Source: Oncomelania hupensis
Lineage: Eukaryota > Mollusca > Gastropoda > Littorinimorpha > Pomatiopsidae
Length of the DNA stretch: 64,000 nt
Direction of reading: 5' to 3'
NCBI GenBank assembly: GCA_036898135.1
Contig: CM072513.1
Location: 72,810,438-72,874,437 of the forward strand
In this document: piece by piece, positions 36,608 to 47,779 of the stretch
Layout of the letters: each line of letters opens with the position of its first letter
Position numbering within the stretch: the stretch's first letter is position 1
Notes under the pieces: model-generated
The model's input: the letters and a program-made list of their open reading frames with translations, nothing else
Database searches by the model: none
What the model was told of the DNA's origin: nothing
Translations under genes and position numbers: made by a program

Positions 36608-36790
36608 TTAAGACAGGCCATTAGGGGAGGACGTGGAGGGGTGGGGCGAGGGAAGTGGGTTTTTTTTAATGTCCCTTTTGTCTTGGATGGTGCTGCTTTG
36701 CGGCTAGTGTGCTTTTATTAGTTGTTTAAGAAAGCAAATCCAATTTGATCCCCTTGGATAACAATGATGTTCTTACATCCAAAAGTCCAT

Positions 36791-36892
36791 ATACAATACA
36801 ATACAATACAATACAATACAATACAATACAATACAATACAATACAATACAATACAATACAATACAATACAATACAATACAATACAATACAAT
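36791..36892. repeat. (AATAC)n pentanucleotide array
   Basis: About 20 perfect pentamers. The same pentamer in inverted orientation forms the 1-kb array at 38580-39568. Confidence 0.97.
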
Positions 36893-36896
36893 GCAA

Positions 36897-37070
36897 TACG
36901 GCAGGGATATCTCAGTCGTAAGAGCGCACGACTTTTGTGTACGTGCGTCTTGGGCGACGTGGGTTCGAATCCTGACTTCAGCAAACCATTTTGTGATTGC
37001 TGGATAGTAGTGGCCAGCGCTTTGAGAAGCTCTCTGAGCTTATAAGTGCGCTATATAAGAGTAATCTCTT
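36897..37070 (+). mobile_element. SINE-D (tRNA-headed), short
   Basis: The tRNA-like head (GGGATATCTCAGTCGTAAGAGC, split here as GGGATATCTCAG and GTAAGAGCGC, with B box GGGTTCGAATCC) is followed by a short body with GCTTTGAGAAGCTCTCTGAGC. It ends in GCGCTATATAAGAGTAATC, a tail shared with SINE-C. Confidence 0.75.
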
Positions 37071-37432
37071 TCTTTTTTTTCTTTTTCAACACAACATAAC
37101 ACAATGCAACCCAACACAACACAATATGGCACGCTAACTAAAATCAAACAGTGTTAACTCCATAGCACACGATACTTGCAAAACATCGCATTGTATTCGA
37201 ATGAAAGACAGAAGTGTGGCCTGGGATTCTGGTTAGTATTGAAACACGCCCATCTGACAGATTTCTGTATGCTCTGGCAGTAGCATTGTATTGAATAAAA
37301 CATGAATAATCAGATGTGAACCTTTGCTCAGATTACTAGGAGGATTTGTGTCAATGCATCACACTGGTGATCCTAAAACAGATAGGCTAGGTCTAGGAAT
37401 AATGTCACTATTCAAGGATGAGATGTTGTTTG

Positions 37433-37525
37433 TAGATTATAGTCACACGACACTTTCGCATATAGGTGACTACTGGACCGATTTATACTGACACCAGCGG
37501 GCCAGTTGTTGGTAAAGGGGAAAAC
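37433..37525 (-). mobile_element. SINE-A, 3' part only
   Basis: The tail and body match 6490-6600; the tRNA head is missing. SINE-C sequence follows directly (37545 onward). Confidence 0.8.
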
Positions 37526-37529
37526 AACA

Positions 37530-37700
37530 AGGATGAGAGTATAAACCCAGAGGTTATATAGTCTTCGTGCGCATGCATTCCTTAGCACGGACTTTAAAGA
37601 TCCTGAGGCTCATGTCCGGCAAGGGCCAGATACACCAAACATGCACTATATTAGGTCCTGTTCCTCCTCCAATACCACCCCCCCCCCCTCTTCCATCACC
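37530..37700 (-). mobile_element. SINE-C middle fragment
   Basis: GATGAGAGTATAAACC and GGACTTTAAAGATCCTGAGG match the body of the full copy at 62122-62561. Head and tail are absent, and a C-rich run follows. Confidence 0.7.
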
Positions 37701-38579
37701 CTCCACCTCACCCCTGGCCTGGTTGGCGCTTCTCTTGCGGCTGCTGTGCTTTCGCTGAGAAGGCAGCCCCAATACATAAAAGAAATAAAAATAACATAAA
37801 AATAAAAATTCTTGAGACGGTGCTATTGTATGATGCATCATACATGGCGTGGATTCCTAAGCAGTGATGCCAGATGCCAAATGAAACCGCTGAAGGTCTA
37901 CTAGTAACAGTCTGGCGAAACTGCTATTGCATAATATATACTAACGATGTAAGGCAGGGCGGCCTATGGTAATAGACTCTAATGTGCTGGACGGGAGACC
38001 CGACCCACACCTGTTACAATTATAGTTGCATCGTAAGGTGTAAAGGTCCGCAAGAAGCTGTCAAATCTGGATTTGCTCGAAGGTAGTTCCAGTTTACGTC
38101 AAGTACATTAAAGAACAGCCCCACTTAACTGATATTTGCTTGTATTTAGTCATACGTGCAGCACATGACCCAGTCCTAACTGCCCCACGTAACTGATTTG
38201 TGTGTGTGTGTGTGTGTGTGTGTGTATCTTAAGTCGAGCATTAAATATTCTCGTTTGAACTTCATATTGGCAGTTGATGGTCATAAAAGGCCAGCTAGTG
38301 TAAATGTAAAATTATACGTGTATGGGCGTGCGTGCGTGCGTGCGTGTGTGTGAATATGGAGGGAGAGGGGAAGTTAGAGAGAGAGAGTGTGTGCGTATGT
38401 TTGTGCGCGTGTGTGTATATTTGTATGTGTGCGTTTCAGCTGGGTCTGTGACAAAATACATGCATGAAAATGATTAGTATTGTTAATTTATTCATGTTAT
38501 GTAAAGCTTTCCGCCCACGCCAACGTAAATTGTCCACTGTTAAGCCTAGGGTATACAACGTACAAGTTTAACAATAAAG
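37701..38579. other. No gene; (GT)n tracts
   Basis: (GT)n at 38198-38225 and a GT/GC-rich tract at 38310-38440. No coding signal. Confidence 0.6.
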
Positions 38580-39568
38580 ATGTATTGTACTGTATTGTAT
38601 TGTGTTATATTGTATTGTACTGTATTGTATTATATTGTACTGTATTGTATTGTGCTGTATTGTATTGTACTGTATTGTATTCTAATGTATTGTACTGTAT
38701 TGTATCGTGTTATGCTGTATTGTATTGTACTGTATTGTATTCTACGGTATTGTACTGTATTGTATTGTGTTATATTATATTGTATTGTACTCTATTGTAT
38801 TGTACTGCATTGTACTGTATTGTACTGTATTGTATTGTACAGTATTGTATTGTACTGTACTGCATTGTGTTGTACTGTATTGTGTTGCACTGTTTTGTAT
38901 TGTACTGTATTGTATTGATTGTATTGTACTGTATTGTATCGTGTTATATTGTATTGTATTGTACTCTATTGTATTGTACTGCATTGTATTGTATTGTACT
39001 GTATTGTGTTGTACTGTATTGTGTTGAACTGTTTTGTATTGTATTGTACTGTATTGATTGTATTGTACTGTATTGTATTGTGTTATATTGTATTGTATTG
39101 TACTCTATTGTATTGTACTGCATTGTACTGTATTGTACTGTATTGTATTGTACTGTACTGTATTGTGTTGTACTGTATTGTGTTGCACTGTTTTGTATTG
39201 TACTGTATTGATTGTATTGTACTGTATTGTATCGTGTTATGCTGTATTGTATTGTACTGTATTGTATTGTGTTATATTGTATTGTATTGTACTCTATTGT
39301 ATTGTACTGCATTGTACTATATTGTATTGTATTGTATTGTACTGTATTGTGTTGTACTGTATTGTATGGCACTGTTTTGTATTATATTGTACTGTATTGA
39401 TTGTATTGTACTGTTTTGTACTGTATTGTACTTTATTGTATTATATTGTATTGTATTGTACTATATTGTGTTGTACTGTTTTGTATTGTATTGTATTGTA
39501 TTATACTGCATTGTATTAAATTGTACTGCACTCTACTGTCCTTTATTGTATTGTATTGTATTGTATTT
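38580..39568. repeat. (TATTG/TACTG)n array with higher-order structure, about 1 kb
   Basis: The basic unit is the pentamer TATTG with frequent TACTG, TGTTG and TATCG variants. A 4-nt slip (TATTGATTG) marks longer units at about 38917, 39056, 39210 and 39399, giving higher-order periods of about 139, 154 and 189 bp. Open frames rich in VLYCI on the plus strand and QYNTI on the minus strand are products of the repeat. Confidence 0.9.
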
Positions 39569-39929
39569 AGGATATAAATCGATAGCTTAAATGTATCGCT
39601 ATGTAGGTTAGGCTACGCGAAACATGCGCCGAAATAGGGTACGCCTAATAGGCGCTGATAAAAGAACGCAAATTTGTGATATCGTCAACCTATCATGACG
39701 TCTGGAAAGACAGCGCTGACCGCAATATTGCGAGCGGAGTGGAGAAAGGAATCCTACCTTATACGTCAACTTTGTTGGGGTTATGACGTTAGTGCCACCT
39801 GTTTCGAATACTTGCTCTTATGATACACCATTCATTCTTACGACAAGATACATTCTTGCGATACCTTGCTGTTGCATCAGGGTTATGCAGAATACCCTAC
39901 GGGGGTCTGAGGAATGATCTTATAGAACG

Positions 39930-40560
39930 TTCCTATTATACCTACACCAGTTTCTATAATAACCGACCTCGTTTTCTACAACACCAACACCATTTCCTAT
40001 AACACAGACTCCACTTTCTGTAATAACCGCCGTCAATTTGCATAGCACCAACGCCAGTTCCTATAACAACACCATTAGTGTCTACTACACCGACACTAGT
40101 TTCTATAACACTTACATACGTTCCCACAACATAGAAACCAAGGTCTTTGAACGAATGAACATTGAGGTTTAACGTCTACACCCACCATTGGCGATATGGC
40201 AGACGCCCACCACGGGATTCGAACCTGGGTCATCGGTGTGCCAGGCGAACGCTCTATCAACTGAGCTACGGCGGTGGGCCACCAAGGTCTTTGAAACTGA
40301 CACCGGTTTATATATACCACCGACACCAGTTTCAATAACACTGGCACGAGTTTAAAATAATGCCGAAATCAGTTCCCATAACACTGACGCTATTTCCGTA
40401 ACACCAGTTTCTATCACACCAAACACCAGTTACTACAACTGTTTCTATAAACGTCGACACCAGATCGTATCATTCCAACACCGTTTTCTATAACACTGAC
40501 ACCAGTTCCTATAACACCTACTACACCAGTTTCTTGCATCAGTGTCAACAATGTAGAGAT
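39930..40560. repeat. Degenerate minisatellite, ACACCAGTTTCTATAAC type
   Basis: About 25 irregular units of 20-24 bp around ACACCAGTTTCTATAACAC, interrupted by a SINE-B copy at 40152-40280. Confidence 0.8.
40152..40280 (-). mobile_element. SINE-B, internally deleted, with perfect duplication
   Basis: The tail (GACGTTAAACCTC on the minus strand) and tRNA-like head are present, but the middle of the body is missing. A perfect 15-bp duplication ACCAAGGTCTTTGAA flanks it (40137-40151 and 40281-40295), which fixes the ends of this SINE family. Confidence 0.9.
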
Positions 40561-41337
40561 TCCGCGCTAGGAATAATTTCTCTATTCTCATTCTAGGAAT
40601 GATGTCTCCTATGTCTCTATTCAAGATATATTGTTCAGATGCCTGTTACGTTCTTCATCGCTGCTAATCTACTGCATAGAAATTGCCTCATTTGTTCCAC
40701 ATAGGGATAGAATTGTTTGTTTTATGTTTTTTAGCAAACCAAACAGCAATCCGAGGGGATCATAGCGTTTCGCGATTGATTAGGCGACATATAATAGGGT
40801 CACAAATGTTTGGACTGCGCCATTTTTGTTTTGTTTGGCTTTGTCTTGTCTTAGCTGAGCTGGGCTTTTCCTGGTCATGTATCACTTTTGTTTTTGTTTT
40901 TTTTTTCTTGGGTTTTGCCGTCCAGCGGGATGTAGCAGTGTTTGTTCTATGTTATGGTTTACTGTCGTGTAGCATTTTTTTTTATATATTTCCAGATACC
41001 GTTTTCCCGGAAATTCTTTGAAATAGTCCGGAATCAGAACGCTTCAAATGTTAGTCTATCGCTCTGTCGTTCTCTCGGTCGGTCCAGTGCGCGCGACATA
41101 TCTCGAAAACCATTGAACGGATTGTGACCAAACTTCACGCATAGGAACATTACTTATTTAGTGCCATCAGGTCGATCCATCGGTCGGTATTTCATGTTGT
41201 CTTTTCTAAGCACCTTTTTGGGTGGGCGGATGGAGGTAGGAACGCTTTGTCCAATCACTTACTTTCACCGATTTTGATGACGCTTGCAGTATAGATACAT
41301 AAACCACGGGAAACCGAAATACCCGGAGAAAATTTTC
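40561..41337. other. No gene recognised
   Basis: The 112-codon frame at 40683-41021 is Phe/Leu/Val-rich through T-rich sequence and lacks a recognisable domain. A phrase seen in many dispersed repeats (ATATCTCGAAAACCATTGAAC) lies near 41098, here cited only by its start. Confidence 0.45.
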
Positions 41338-41462
41338 TGGATCTGGATTCCCGTCGGTGATGTGATATGACGGGTCATTGTCAGCCGTCATATCGTTGGA
41401 GCACTGTCAATGCTCCAACGGCTGACCCGTCATATCACATCGCCGACGGGAATCCAGATCCA
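41338..41462. repeat. Imperfect palindrome (hairpin)
   Basis: The left arm starting TGGATCTGGATTCCCGTCGG (41338) is mirrored by the right arm ending at 41462, with a 13-bp insertion in the left arm and almost no loop (around 41405). A further partial copy of the inner arm lies at 41489-41508. Confidence 0.85.
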
Positions 41463-41693
41463 AAGAATGATATATGCAGAATTGGCTCCAACGGCTGACC
41501 CGTCATAACTTTCAGGACCGGAGACTACCGCTGTATTACTTTACTGCAGACAGGCCACGCCATGTCATTTGAAACAGTGTATAGAGGTTATAGCAAAGGG
41601 GTCGTGAGCGAACCTAGGCGTACGAGGGTTTGGAGCGGTTGGAGGAGAAGGAGGAGGAGGAGAAATAAAAGCCCCTACGCGCTGTAATCAAAT

Positions 41694-42240
41694 GGCGGCC
41701 TACTAGCCCCAAAACCTGATAATTACAATTATCATGTGATAATTACAAATATCATGGGATAATTACAATTATCAAGAGATAATTACAATTAACATTGAAA
41801 AATTACAAAATATGTTCGCGTGCTCATGTTTAATTTTCAGTTTTGGCCCTATCAATCCGCCTGGAAATGCGCGCCAAAACTGAAAATTGTAATTATCCCA
41901 TACTAATTAAAATTTTCACTTGATAGTTATAATTTTCACGTGATCAAGCTTAATTCTGGTAAGGCGGCTTACTAGCGTGTAATTAACACGTTTTTTGTGT
42001 AATTCACAGAGATACCGGTTAATTACTAATTTTCGGTTTTGGCCACGCTTTACTAGGGACGAAACCCAAGGCGTGATGAGAACAGTGCCGCTGCCGCGCA
42101 TACTCATCAGTATTAAATTGATATTTATAATTTTCAGTGATAATTGTAATTATCGCTTGATAATTGTAATTATCTCTTGATAATTGTAATGATCTCATGA
42201 TATATGTAATTGTCAGGTTTTGGCGCTAGGAAAGCGTGGC
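41694..42240. repeat. Foldback cluster built from GATAATTACAATTATC units
   Basis: The left end has CTACTAGCCCCAAAACC and three to four GATAATTACAATTATC-like palindromic units. The right end carries the inverse (GGTTTTGGCGCTAGG). Internal copies of the same end occur near 41840-41890 and 42020-42055, and another at 42655-42740. It resembles nested MITEs sharing one terminus. No coding capacity. Confidence 0.7.
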
Positions 42241-42289
42241 AAATACTGACAATTATTAATTATTATTATTTTTTTTAAATTTATTTATT

Positions 42290-42632
42290 TTATTTTAACA
42301 ACTTTATTATCACCAAGATGACATTCGGGCACTTTCGTTTTTCGAAAGTACAGCAGCACCAAGTGAAGCGCTTTACCCAAGGTACATGCTGGGTGTGTTC
42401 TTGTCACCGGCTTACTAGGGACATGAGCGTCAGGATCTTTAAAGTCCGATATGACGGAATGCATGCGACACATACTAGACTTCGGTTTATACTCTCATCC
42501 GAAAGAGTAGCAAACGGGGGTAAAGTGTCTTTTCCCAAGGACACAACACAATGCCCCGGCCTGGTCTCGAACTCGGGACCTTCAGATCCGCAAGCCAACG
42601 CTCTCACCACCACTCGGCCATCGCGCCTCCAC
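42290..42632 (-). mobile_element. SINE-C, with tRNA-like head, internally shortened
   Basis: The minus-strand head reads GATGGCCGAGTGGTGGTGAGAG, cited here as GGCCGAGTGG with B-box-like GAGTTCGAGACC. The body shares GGATGAGAGTATAAACC and GGACTTTAAAGATCC with 62122-62561. The 3' tail portion is missing. Confidence 0.75.
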
Positions 42633-42899
42633 GCCTAACAGTGCGGATGACCGATATCTCTGTAAATTACAAAGAACACGTGATAATTTCAAATATCTCG
42701 TGATAATGGTAACTCTCGGTTTTGGCGCTAGTAGGCCGTCATACCATCCCTCTCTCACCCCTGTACCACCTCCACCCACTCCCTCCCGCCTTTTCACTGC
42801 CATGCACAACGACAACGTAAAGTGCACACTGTAGTAATTGCTCTTCACCTGCCCACTACTCCCCACTTCTATCTCTGCCTCCCTAAACATGTCTTGATT

Positions 42900-43230
42900 G
42901 TTCTTATAATGTGTCGTTAGCTGCTCAAGGCGATGGCCGAAGCAGGAGCTAACGCAAGCCTCAACAGGCGCCCACGTGTTGTGACTTAGGGCGCGTCGTC
43001 TAATACCCCCCCTTCCTCCTTCTACCCCCCCCCCCCCATCCCTCCTCCCACAGACAACTTAGCACAATCCTAGGCGACAGGGGGGTGAAGGTGGGTTTGA
43101 GGGGTCGGTGGAGAAAAGGGATTTAGTGCGCTCACCTGTCGAGGACTTGAGCGTCAGGATCGTTAAAATTCCGTGCTATGAAATGCGTGTGTGCATAGCC
43201 GAGACCTCGGTTTATACTCTCATCCGCAAA
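42900..43230 (-). mobile_element. SINE-C, body and 3' part, diverged
   Basis: GGATGAGAGTATAAACCGAGG at 43200-43222 (minus strand), the TTAAAGATCC-like segment, and the CCTAGGATTGTGCTAAG region match the full copy. C-rich and G-rich runs have expanded inside. No tRNA head is seen. Confidence 0.6.
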
Positions 43231-43344
43231 AGAAGGAAGTGACCTAATTAGCCTCATATTTAAGCCGTTTTTAACGTTTTAATGTTTTTTAAAATTTCTT
43301 CATCCTCGTAGATCGAACTAACGCATGTTCCACAGGCGCTTTAA

Positions 43345-43457
43345 TCTGGACACTCGAGCGCCTATGCCTATGACACCTGGAGACCTATGAGACCTTGTAG
43401 TCTTGATGCCCAAGAGAAGGGAGACGCGTCATAGGCATAAGCGCTCACTTGTCCAGA
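43345..43457. mobile_element. Short palindromic MITE (second copy of the family at 9788)
   Basis: TCTGGACACTCGAGCGCC at the left is mirrored by GCGCTCACTTGTCCAGA at the right, and the inner part has ATGCCTATGAC / GACGCGTCATAGGCAT. Length is 113 bp. Confidence 0.65.
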
Positions 43458-43529
43458 TACAAGCACCTGAGTGTGGCCTGTCCGTTTTGACCCTAGAAAC
43501 TTCGACTAATTGAAGACTAGCGCTCTCTA

Positions 43530-43655
43530 CCTCAGGATTGTGCTCAATTGTCTGGGCGCCAGACGATGAGTCCAAAGGCTGCAAATGGGCGTCTTTTGAG
43601 TTTTGATCCTGAGTCAGGCAGGAAAAGCGCTATATAAAAATGAATAAATTAAAAC
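43530..43655 (+). mobile_element. SINE-C 3' end
   Basis: AGGATTGTGCTCAATTGTCT, then CCAAAGGCTGCAAATGGGCG, ending GGAAAAGCGCTATATAAAAATG and an A-rich AAATAAAT tail (cited in parts). The CGCTATATAAAAAT word at 43628-43641 is identical to the 3' end of the LINE at 53207-53220. Confidence 0.75.
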
Positions 43656-43984
43656 TAAATAAATAAATAAAATGCCTCGATCTTGAAACAGATTTATCCT
43701 AGCCACCAGCATGCACCCATCATCGCCTTTCCTCTCTCCAAGACAAAGTGGTTATACCGAAACCTTTCCCCTTCTTTCTACAGGTTATCTAAAGGATATC
43801 AAGTCTATACATAACGTTCCCTGCCCCCGGGGACCTATGCACCCGAACAAATATCAGCTTTCATTTATAAAGTGGTCCGCACACATATCAACGCCTATCA
43901 ATGGGTGTCGAATAGGATTATCAATTGATGAACAACGATAAACGCTGTGGAAAAAAAAATAATGTTGAGGGAAAGAAACGCTCC

Positions 43985-44456
43985 AGATCAAGCGTCAACA
44001 TTGGCAGGACACGCTTTTTTCCAGGAGCAGACATCGGAAGTGACCACGATCTCGTGATGATGTCTTTACGGCTTCACTTGAAGAGAGTACTGCATCAGAC
44101 TGAAGTTCGACCTGAACAAACTCGGAGGTGGCAGAAATATTCCAAGCCACAGTTGGAGGGAAATTTGCACATCGGCTCATTTTGGGAGCTGGTGAAGCAG
44201 ATGTGAACATCATGACCACCACCTTCACAATTCAGCTGTGACAGATGCTGCCACTGAGATCCCTGGCAAGCACCGCCCAAAGAAGAAACCGTGGATCACA
44301 CCTGAACGTTGGGATCTGTGTGACAAACCAAGAGAGATGAAAAAGAAAAAGAACACCTCACCGAAGCTGATGCCTACTGAAAAGTCAACAATGAAATCCG
44401 AAAAGGCATGCACACAGCAAAGGAGAACTGGATAGAAGATCAATATAAGGAAATAA
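43985..44456 (+). pseudogene. RTE-like LINE: endonuclease end and linker (5' half of a split copy)
   Basis: FFPGADIGSDHDLVMMSLRL (44010-44070) is the SDHDLV block at the end of the RTE-type endonuclease. It is followed after frameshifts by NNEIRKGMHTAKENWIEDQY (about 44390-44450), typical of the linker before the reverse transcriptase. The sequence stops abruptly where another LINE begins (44457). The same family resumes at 53300. About 100-130 codons expected between the halves are missing. Confidence 0.75.
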
Positions 44457-45437
44457 GACTTGGTGTGCGGCGAGCCTCAGGGTTCCGTTTTAGGGCCGGT
44501 GTTATTCACTCTGTACACCAAGCCACTGCTTCTCCTGCTTAAAAAGCATGCTTTTGAGAGTCAGTCATTTGCAGACGACACACAACTGTATAAATCCACC
44601 GCCCCTTCTCTCATTAATTCCACTGTTCAGACGTTGGAGAACTGCATCACAGACATTAAGTCGTGGATGACACTCAACAAGCTTAAGCTTAATGACGATA
44701 AAACCGAAGCCCTCCTCATCCACAAGCAAACACCTCCTCCTCACTCTCGCCTCTCCCAACATCGCTTACAGTAGGGACAACAAACATTCAGTTCTCAAAA
44801 TCTCGGCTACATTCTCTCCGATGACCTGTCCCTCAACAACCACATCTCCAACGTCTGTCGCTCTGCATACACGGCCATACGCCAAATCAGCTCCTTTCGC
44901 CACTATCTTAAAGTCCCTGCCACCAAAACCCTAGTCTGCGCTCTCGTCCTTTCTCGTCTTGACTATTGCAACTCTCTCCTTGCTGGCTCCCCAAAACACA
45001 TCATTGACAAATTACAAAAGGTTCAGAACTCAGCAGCTAGACTAGTATTCCGAGCTAAGAAACGCGATCACATCACACCTCTACTACATTCCCTTCACTG
45101 GCTTCCTGTGCAAGCACGCATAGAGTACAAACTCTCTGTTCTCTGTCACAACTTCTTCACAGAATCTTGTCCTTCCCACCTTGCTGATCTACTGTCTGTC
45201 TACTCCTCTTCACGCACTTTAAGATCTTCCGCTGACACTCGCACATTCAAGGTTCCCGTCACCCGCACTAAGACTTACGGCCAACGTGCATTCGCTTACT
45301 CCGCACCCAAGCAGTGGAATTCCCTTCCCTCCCATATCTGCAACATACAATCAACACAAGCATTCAAAAAGGCCCTCAAAACCCACCTCTTCAAACTGCA
45401 TTATTCAGATTGATTCGTATCCCGCTGCCATTCTCTC
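44457..45437 (+). pseudogene. L2/CR1-like LINE: reverse transcriptase C-terminal half, 5'-truncated
   Basis: The sequence begins inside the reverse transcriptase at EPQGSVLGPVLFTLYT (motif B) and continues with the catalytic motif C FADDTQLY (about 44568-44591). It stays in one frame to the stop at 45411-45413, with only one in-frame TAG (44772-44774). The C-terminal region has LSRLDYCNSLLAG, LHWLPVQARIEYK and a final WNSLPSHI / FKKALKTHLF block, typical of L2/CR1-group LINEs. Twenty-four bases of 3' UTR follow before an LTR element interrupts it. The 3' UTR continues at 52875. The 5' truncation is the usual outcome of incomplete reverse transcription. Confidence 0.85.
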
Positions 45438-46067
45438 TGTTGCGTTGAAACGCGGGTGGTGGTGTGTCTGAGACGCGCGCGATGGATCTGATCGTTTCGA
45501 TTTGCAAAGTATTCAATGATGGAGTTTATTTACCTTTGATTTGAGTTTGCATTGTTGTTAGAAGAAGCTTTGTATAACGTTGATAATTTTCGTTAGTCGA
45601 TATTATTGGAGAATTTTCTAGATCTGCGTGTTTACTCTCGATAGAAATTTCCCGATAAATGTCGAAGTAAGAGAACGTTCCGGGTATGTGTAGAGAGATG
45701 TATGACGTAAGTCAGTGATGACGATCTTTTATTTGATTGGCTGTAGTGCGTCATTCTAGTCTACCGTGTTCTAAATTGTTCGGGAAGAGAGAGAGAGGCT
45801 ATATATTTTTATGCGCCGCACTGTTTGTAGTAGTTGTTGTTGATAGTGAGTTGGAAAGTAAAATTTAAGAGTGAAAAGGCAATTGTATGCAGTTGTTGAT
45901 GTGTGCTGAATAAAAGTGGAAAACTTCATACGTCGACTTTGTGACTTGTATGCTGATTGAACGGGCTGCGTGGATAAACGAATCTGAGTTACACCTTATC
46001 AGGAATTCAGCATTGGGGCTGAATCAGATACTGATAGAAAAACACCAACATCATATCGAGTGTAACA
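45438..46067 (+). repeat. 5' LTR, 630 bp
   Basis: TGTTGCG...TGTAACA. A TATATA-type box lies at about 45799-45806 and a polyadenylation signal AATAAA at 45909-45914, leaving a plausible R-U5 part. It differs from the 3' LTR by about six substitutions and two small indels by eye (about 99% identity). Confidence 0.92.
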
Positions 46068-46068
46068 T

Positions 46069-46090
46069 TTTGGGGGCCAAGCCGGGATTC
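46069..46090 (+). promoter_or_regulatory. Primer-binding site, tRNA-Pro-like
   Basis: TGGGGGCCAAGCCGGGAT lies 3 bp after the 5' LTR. It matches 14 of 18 positions of the well-known tRNA-Pro primer site and ends TGG as required for pairing with a tRNA CCA end. The exact tRNA of this species is unknown. Confidence 0.6.
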
Positions 46091-46570
46091 ACGCCATAGC
46101 CAAGAGTTCAACTGCTACAACAAGCGAGTCAACGTTACGAGAGGCAGTCATCGAGGGTAGCCGCCAACGAGTTGCGTCGAGAGGGGCCAACATACTGGGA
46201 CTACATCACCGATAGGTTCGGGTTGACTGCAAGGGCGTGTAGTCGCTGAAGAGTTGCTTCGTGAGCGAACAACAGATCGGGACTACGTGGCTGCCGCAAG
46301 ACTACGTCGAGGGACAGTCTCGGAGCTACATTGCCAGTATTAGAGAGAGCGACGCGCGGACGTCGCGTCTACTTCAGCACAGGAGCGTATACATCAACAC
46401 CAGCGTGGTGCAGCGTCGCATACGACGAGGACAGCGGGGCCTGCGTCAGCAAAAGCGACTAGTGACAAGCATCAGCGCTACTGCAGAAAGCGTGCTGTTC
46501 TAGAACAGTCTAGAAAGGTACAGCACAGTCAAGAACTTTCCAGAAAAGAACTTTCCAGAAAAGCATCAAG

Positions 46571-47711
46571 ATGGCGGACCTCTGGCAGAAGGGGGGTTGA
46601 ACTAAACCTAAAAGGCAAACAGCTGACGGAGTACGTCAAGTCTCAAGAGAGAATATTGCGTGAAGAAAGAGAAGAACAGCGACGGCGCGAAGAACGAGAA
46701 TTAGAAGAGAAGCGTCTAGAAAAGGAAGAGCAACGTCGCCGAGATGAAAGAGAAGAGCGGCGTCAAGAAAGAGAAGCTGAGCGTCGGTTCGAGTTAGAGA
46801 TGGCGCGCGTCCAACAACAGCAGCACGCGCCACAAGTTATCAGTGACAACAAAGCTCCAAAATTGCCAGCGTTTGTCGACGGGAAGGACCAGATCGACAG
46901 TTATTTGGCGAGATTTGAAAGGTTTGCCAAAAGCTCTAACTGGCAACCTCAAGACTGGGCGATTCGACTAAGTGCACTTCTGACGGGGCAAGCACTCGAC
47001 GTCTACACCAGATTGTCGGACGATGACGCTAAAGACTACGACGTCTTGAAAGAGGCCCTATTGCAGTGCTACAACTTTACAGAGAATTGCTACCGTAAAC
47101 GCTTCCGTGAATGCCGGCCTAAGTCAGACGAGACGCCAAAGCAGTTTGTGGAGCGCCTGTCGTCATATCTACACAAGTGGGTGGAGTTATCAGGCGAAAG
47201 GAAGTCTTACGACAGTCTCCATGACCTGATCGTGAAGGAACAATTTCTCAATGCCTGTCACAAGGACCTAGCGACCCACTTAGAAGAACAAAAGCTGCAG
47301 ACGCTTAAAGATGTGACTGAGGCTGCTGAAAGATATCTCACCGCTCATGGGAAGACCCTGGGGCCACCCAGCGCGACGAAACATTTTCAGAAGACTGGGA
47401 AACATGGGAACCAGATCCAGGGGAGCCAGACGAGCCAGAGACAGACGGACTCCACGCCTCCTCCCAGGGAAGGGCATTCAAGAGGCTGTTTCACCTGCAA
47501 CGCTACAGACCACAGAGCGGCTAACTGTCCTCAAAACAAAAGTAGCGGACAGCGGAGCAGTACGGACAATGCAGCGGTGGGCAACCGACAGAGACGTTTC
47601 TCCAATCAACGGCAAACAGTAGATCTGACCATCAAGTGTGCGGCGGGAGCGTCATTCTTCCGAGTGAGACCAAGCGCACAGCTACTCCTGCGGACGTGCA
47701 AGAGTGCATGA
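46571..47711 (+). pseudogene. gag: gag polyprotein, one early frameshift
   Basis: The likely start is the ATG at 46571 (MADLWQK). An extra base in the G run at 46591-46596 breaks the frame, after which a long frame is open from about 46656 to 47711. Order: a very charged Glu/Arg coiled-coil region (to about 46820), a capsid-like region with KLPAFVDGKDQIDSYLARFE and FRECRPKSDETPKQFVERL (the SCAN-like gag block of this group), and one CCHC zinc knuckle CFTCNATDHRAANC (47491-47532). Gag packages the RNA and forms the particle. The frame overruns the expected protease junction because of a further shift. Confidence 0.8.
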
Positions 47712-47779
47712 CCGATGGCCAACTTCTCCTTGCCAACGGAAAATCCATCCCCGTCGTCGCCAGCGCAGCTGTGACCGTC

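Noticed and set aside
38480..39590. Frames of up to 243 codons rich in VLYCI (plus) and QYNTI (minus)
   Set aside because: Translation of the pentanucleotide array; a 5-bp repeat without stops is open in several frames.
46261..46503. 81-codon frame upstream of gag
   Set aside because: It lies in the leader of the LTR element, begins with a non-ATG codon and has no resemblance to gag.
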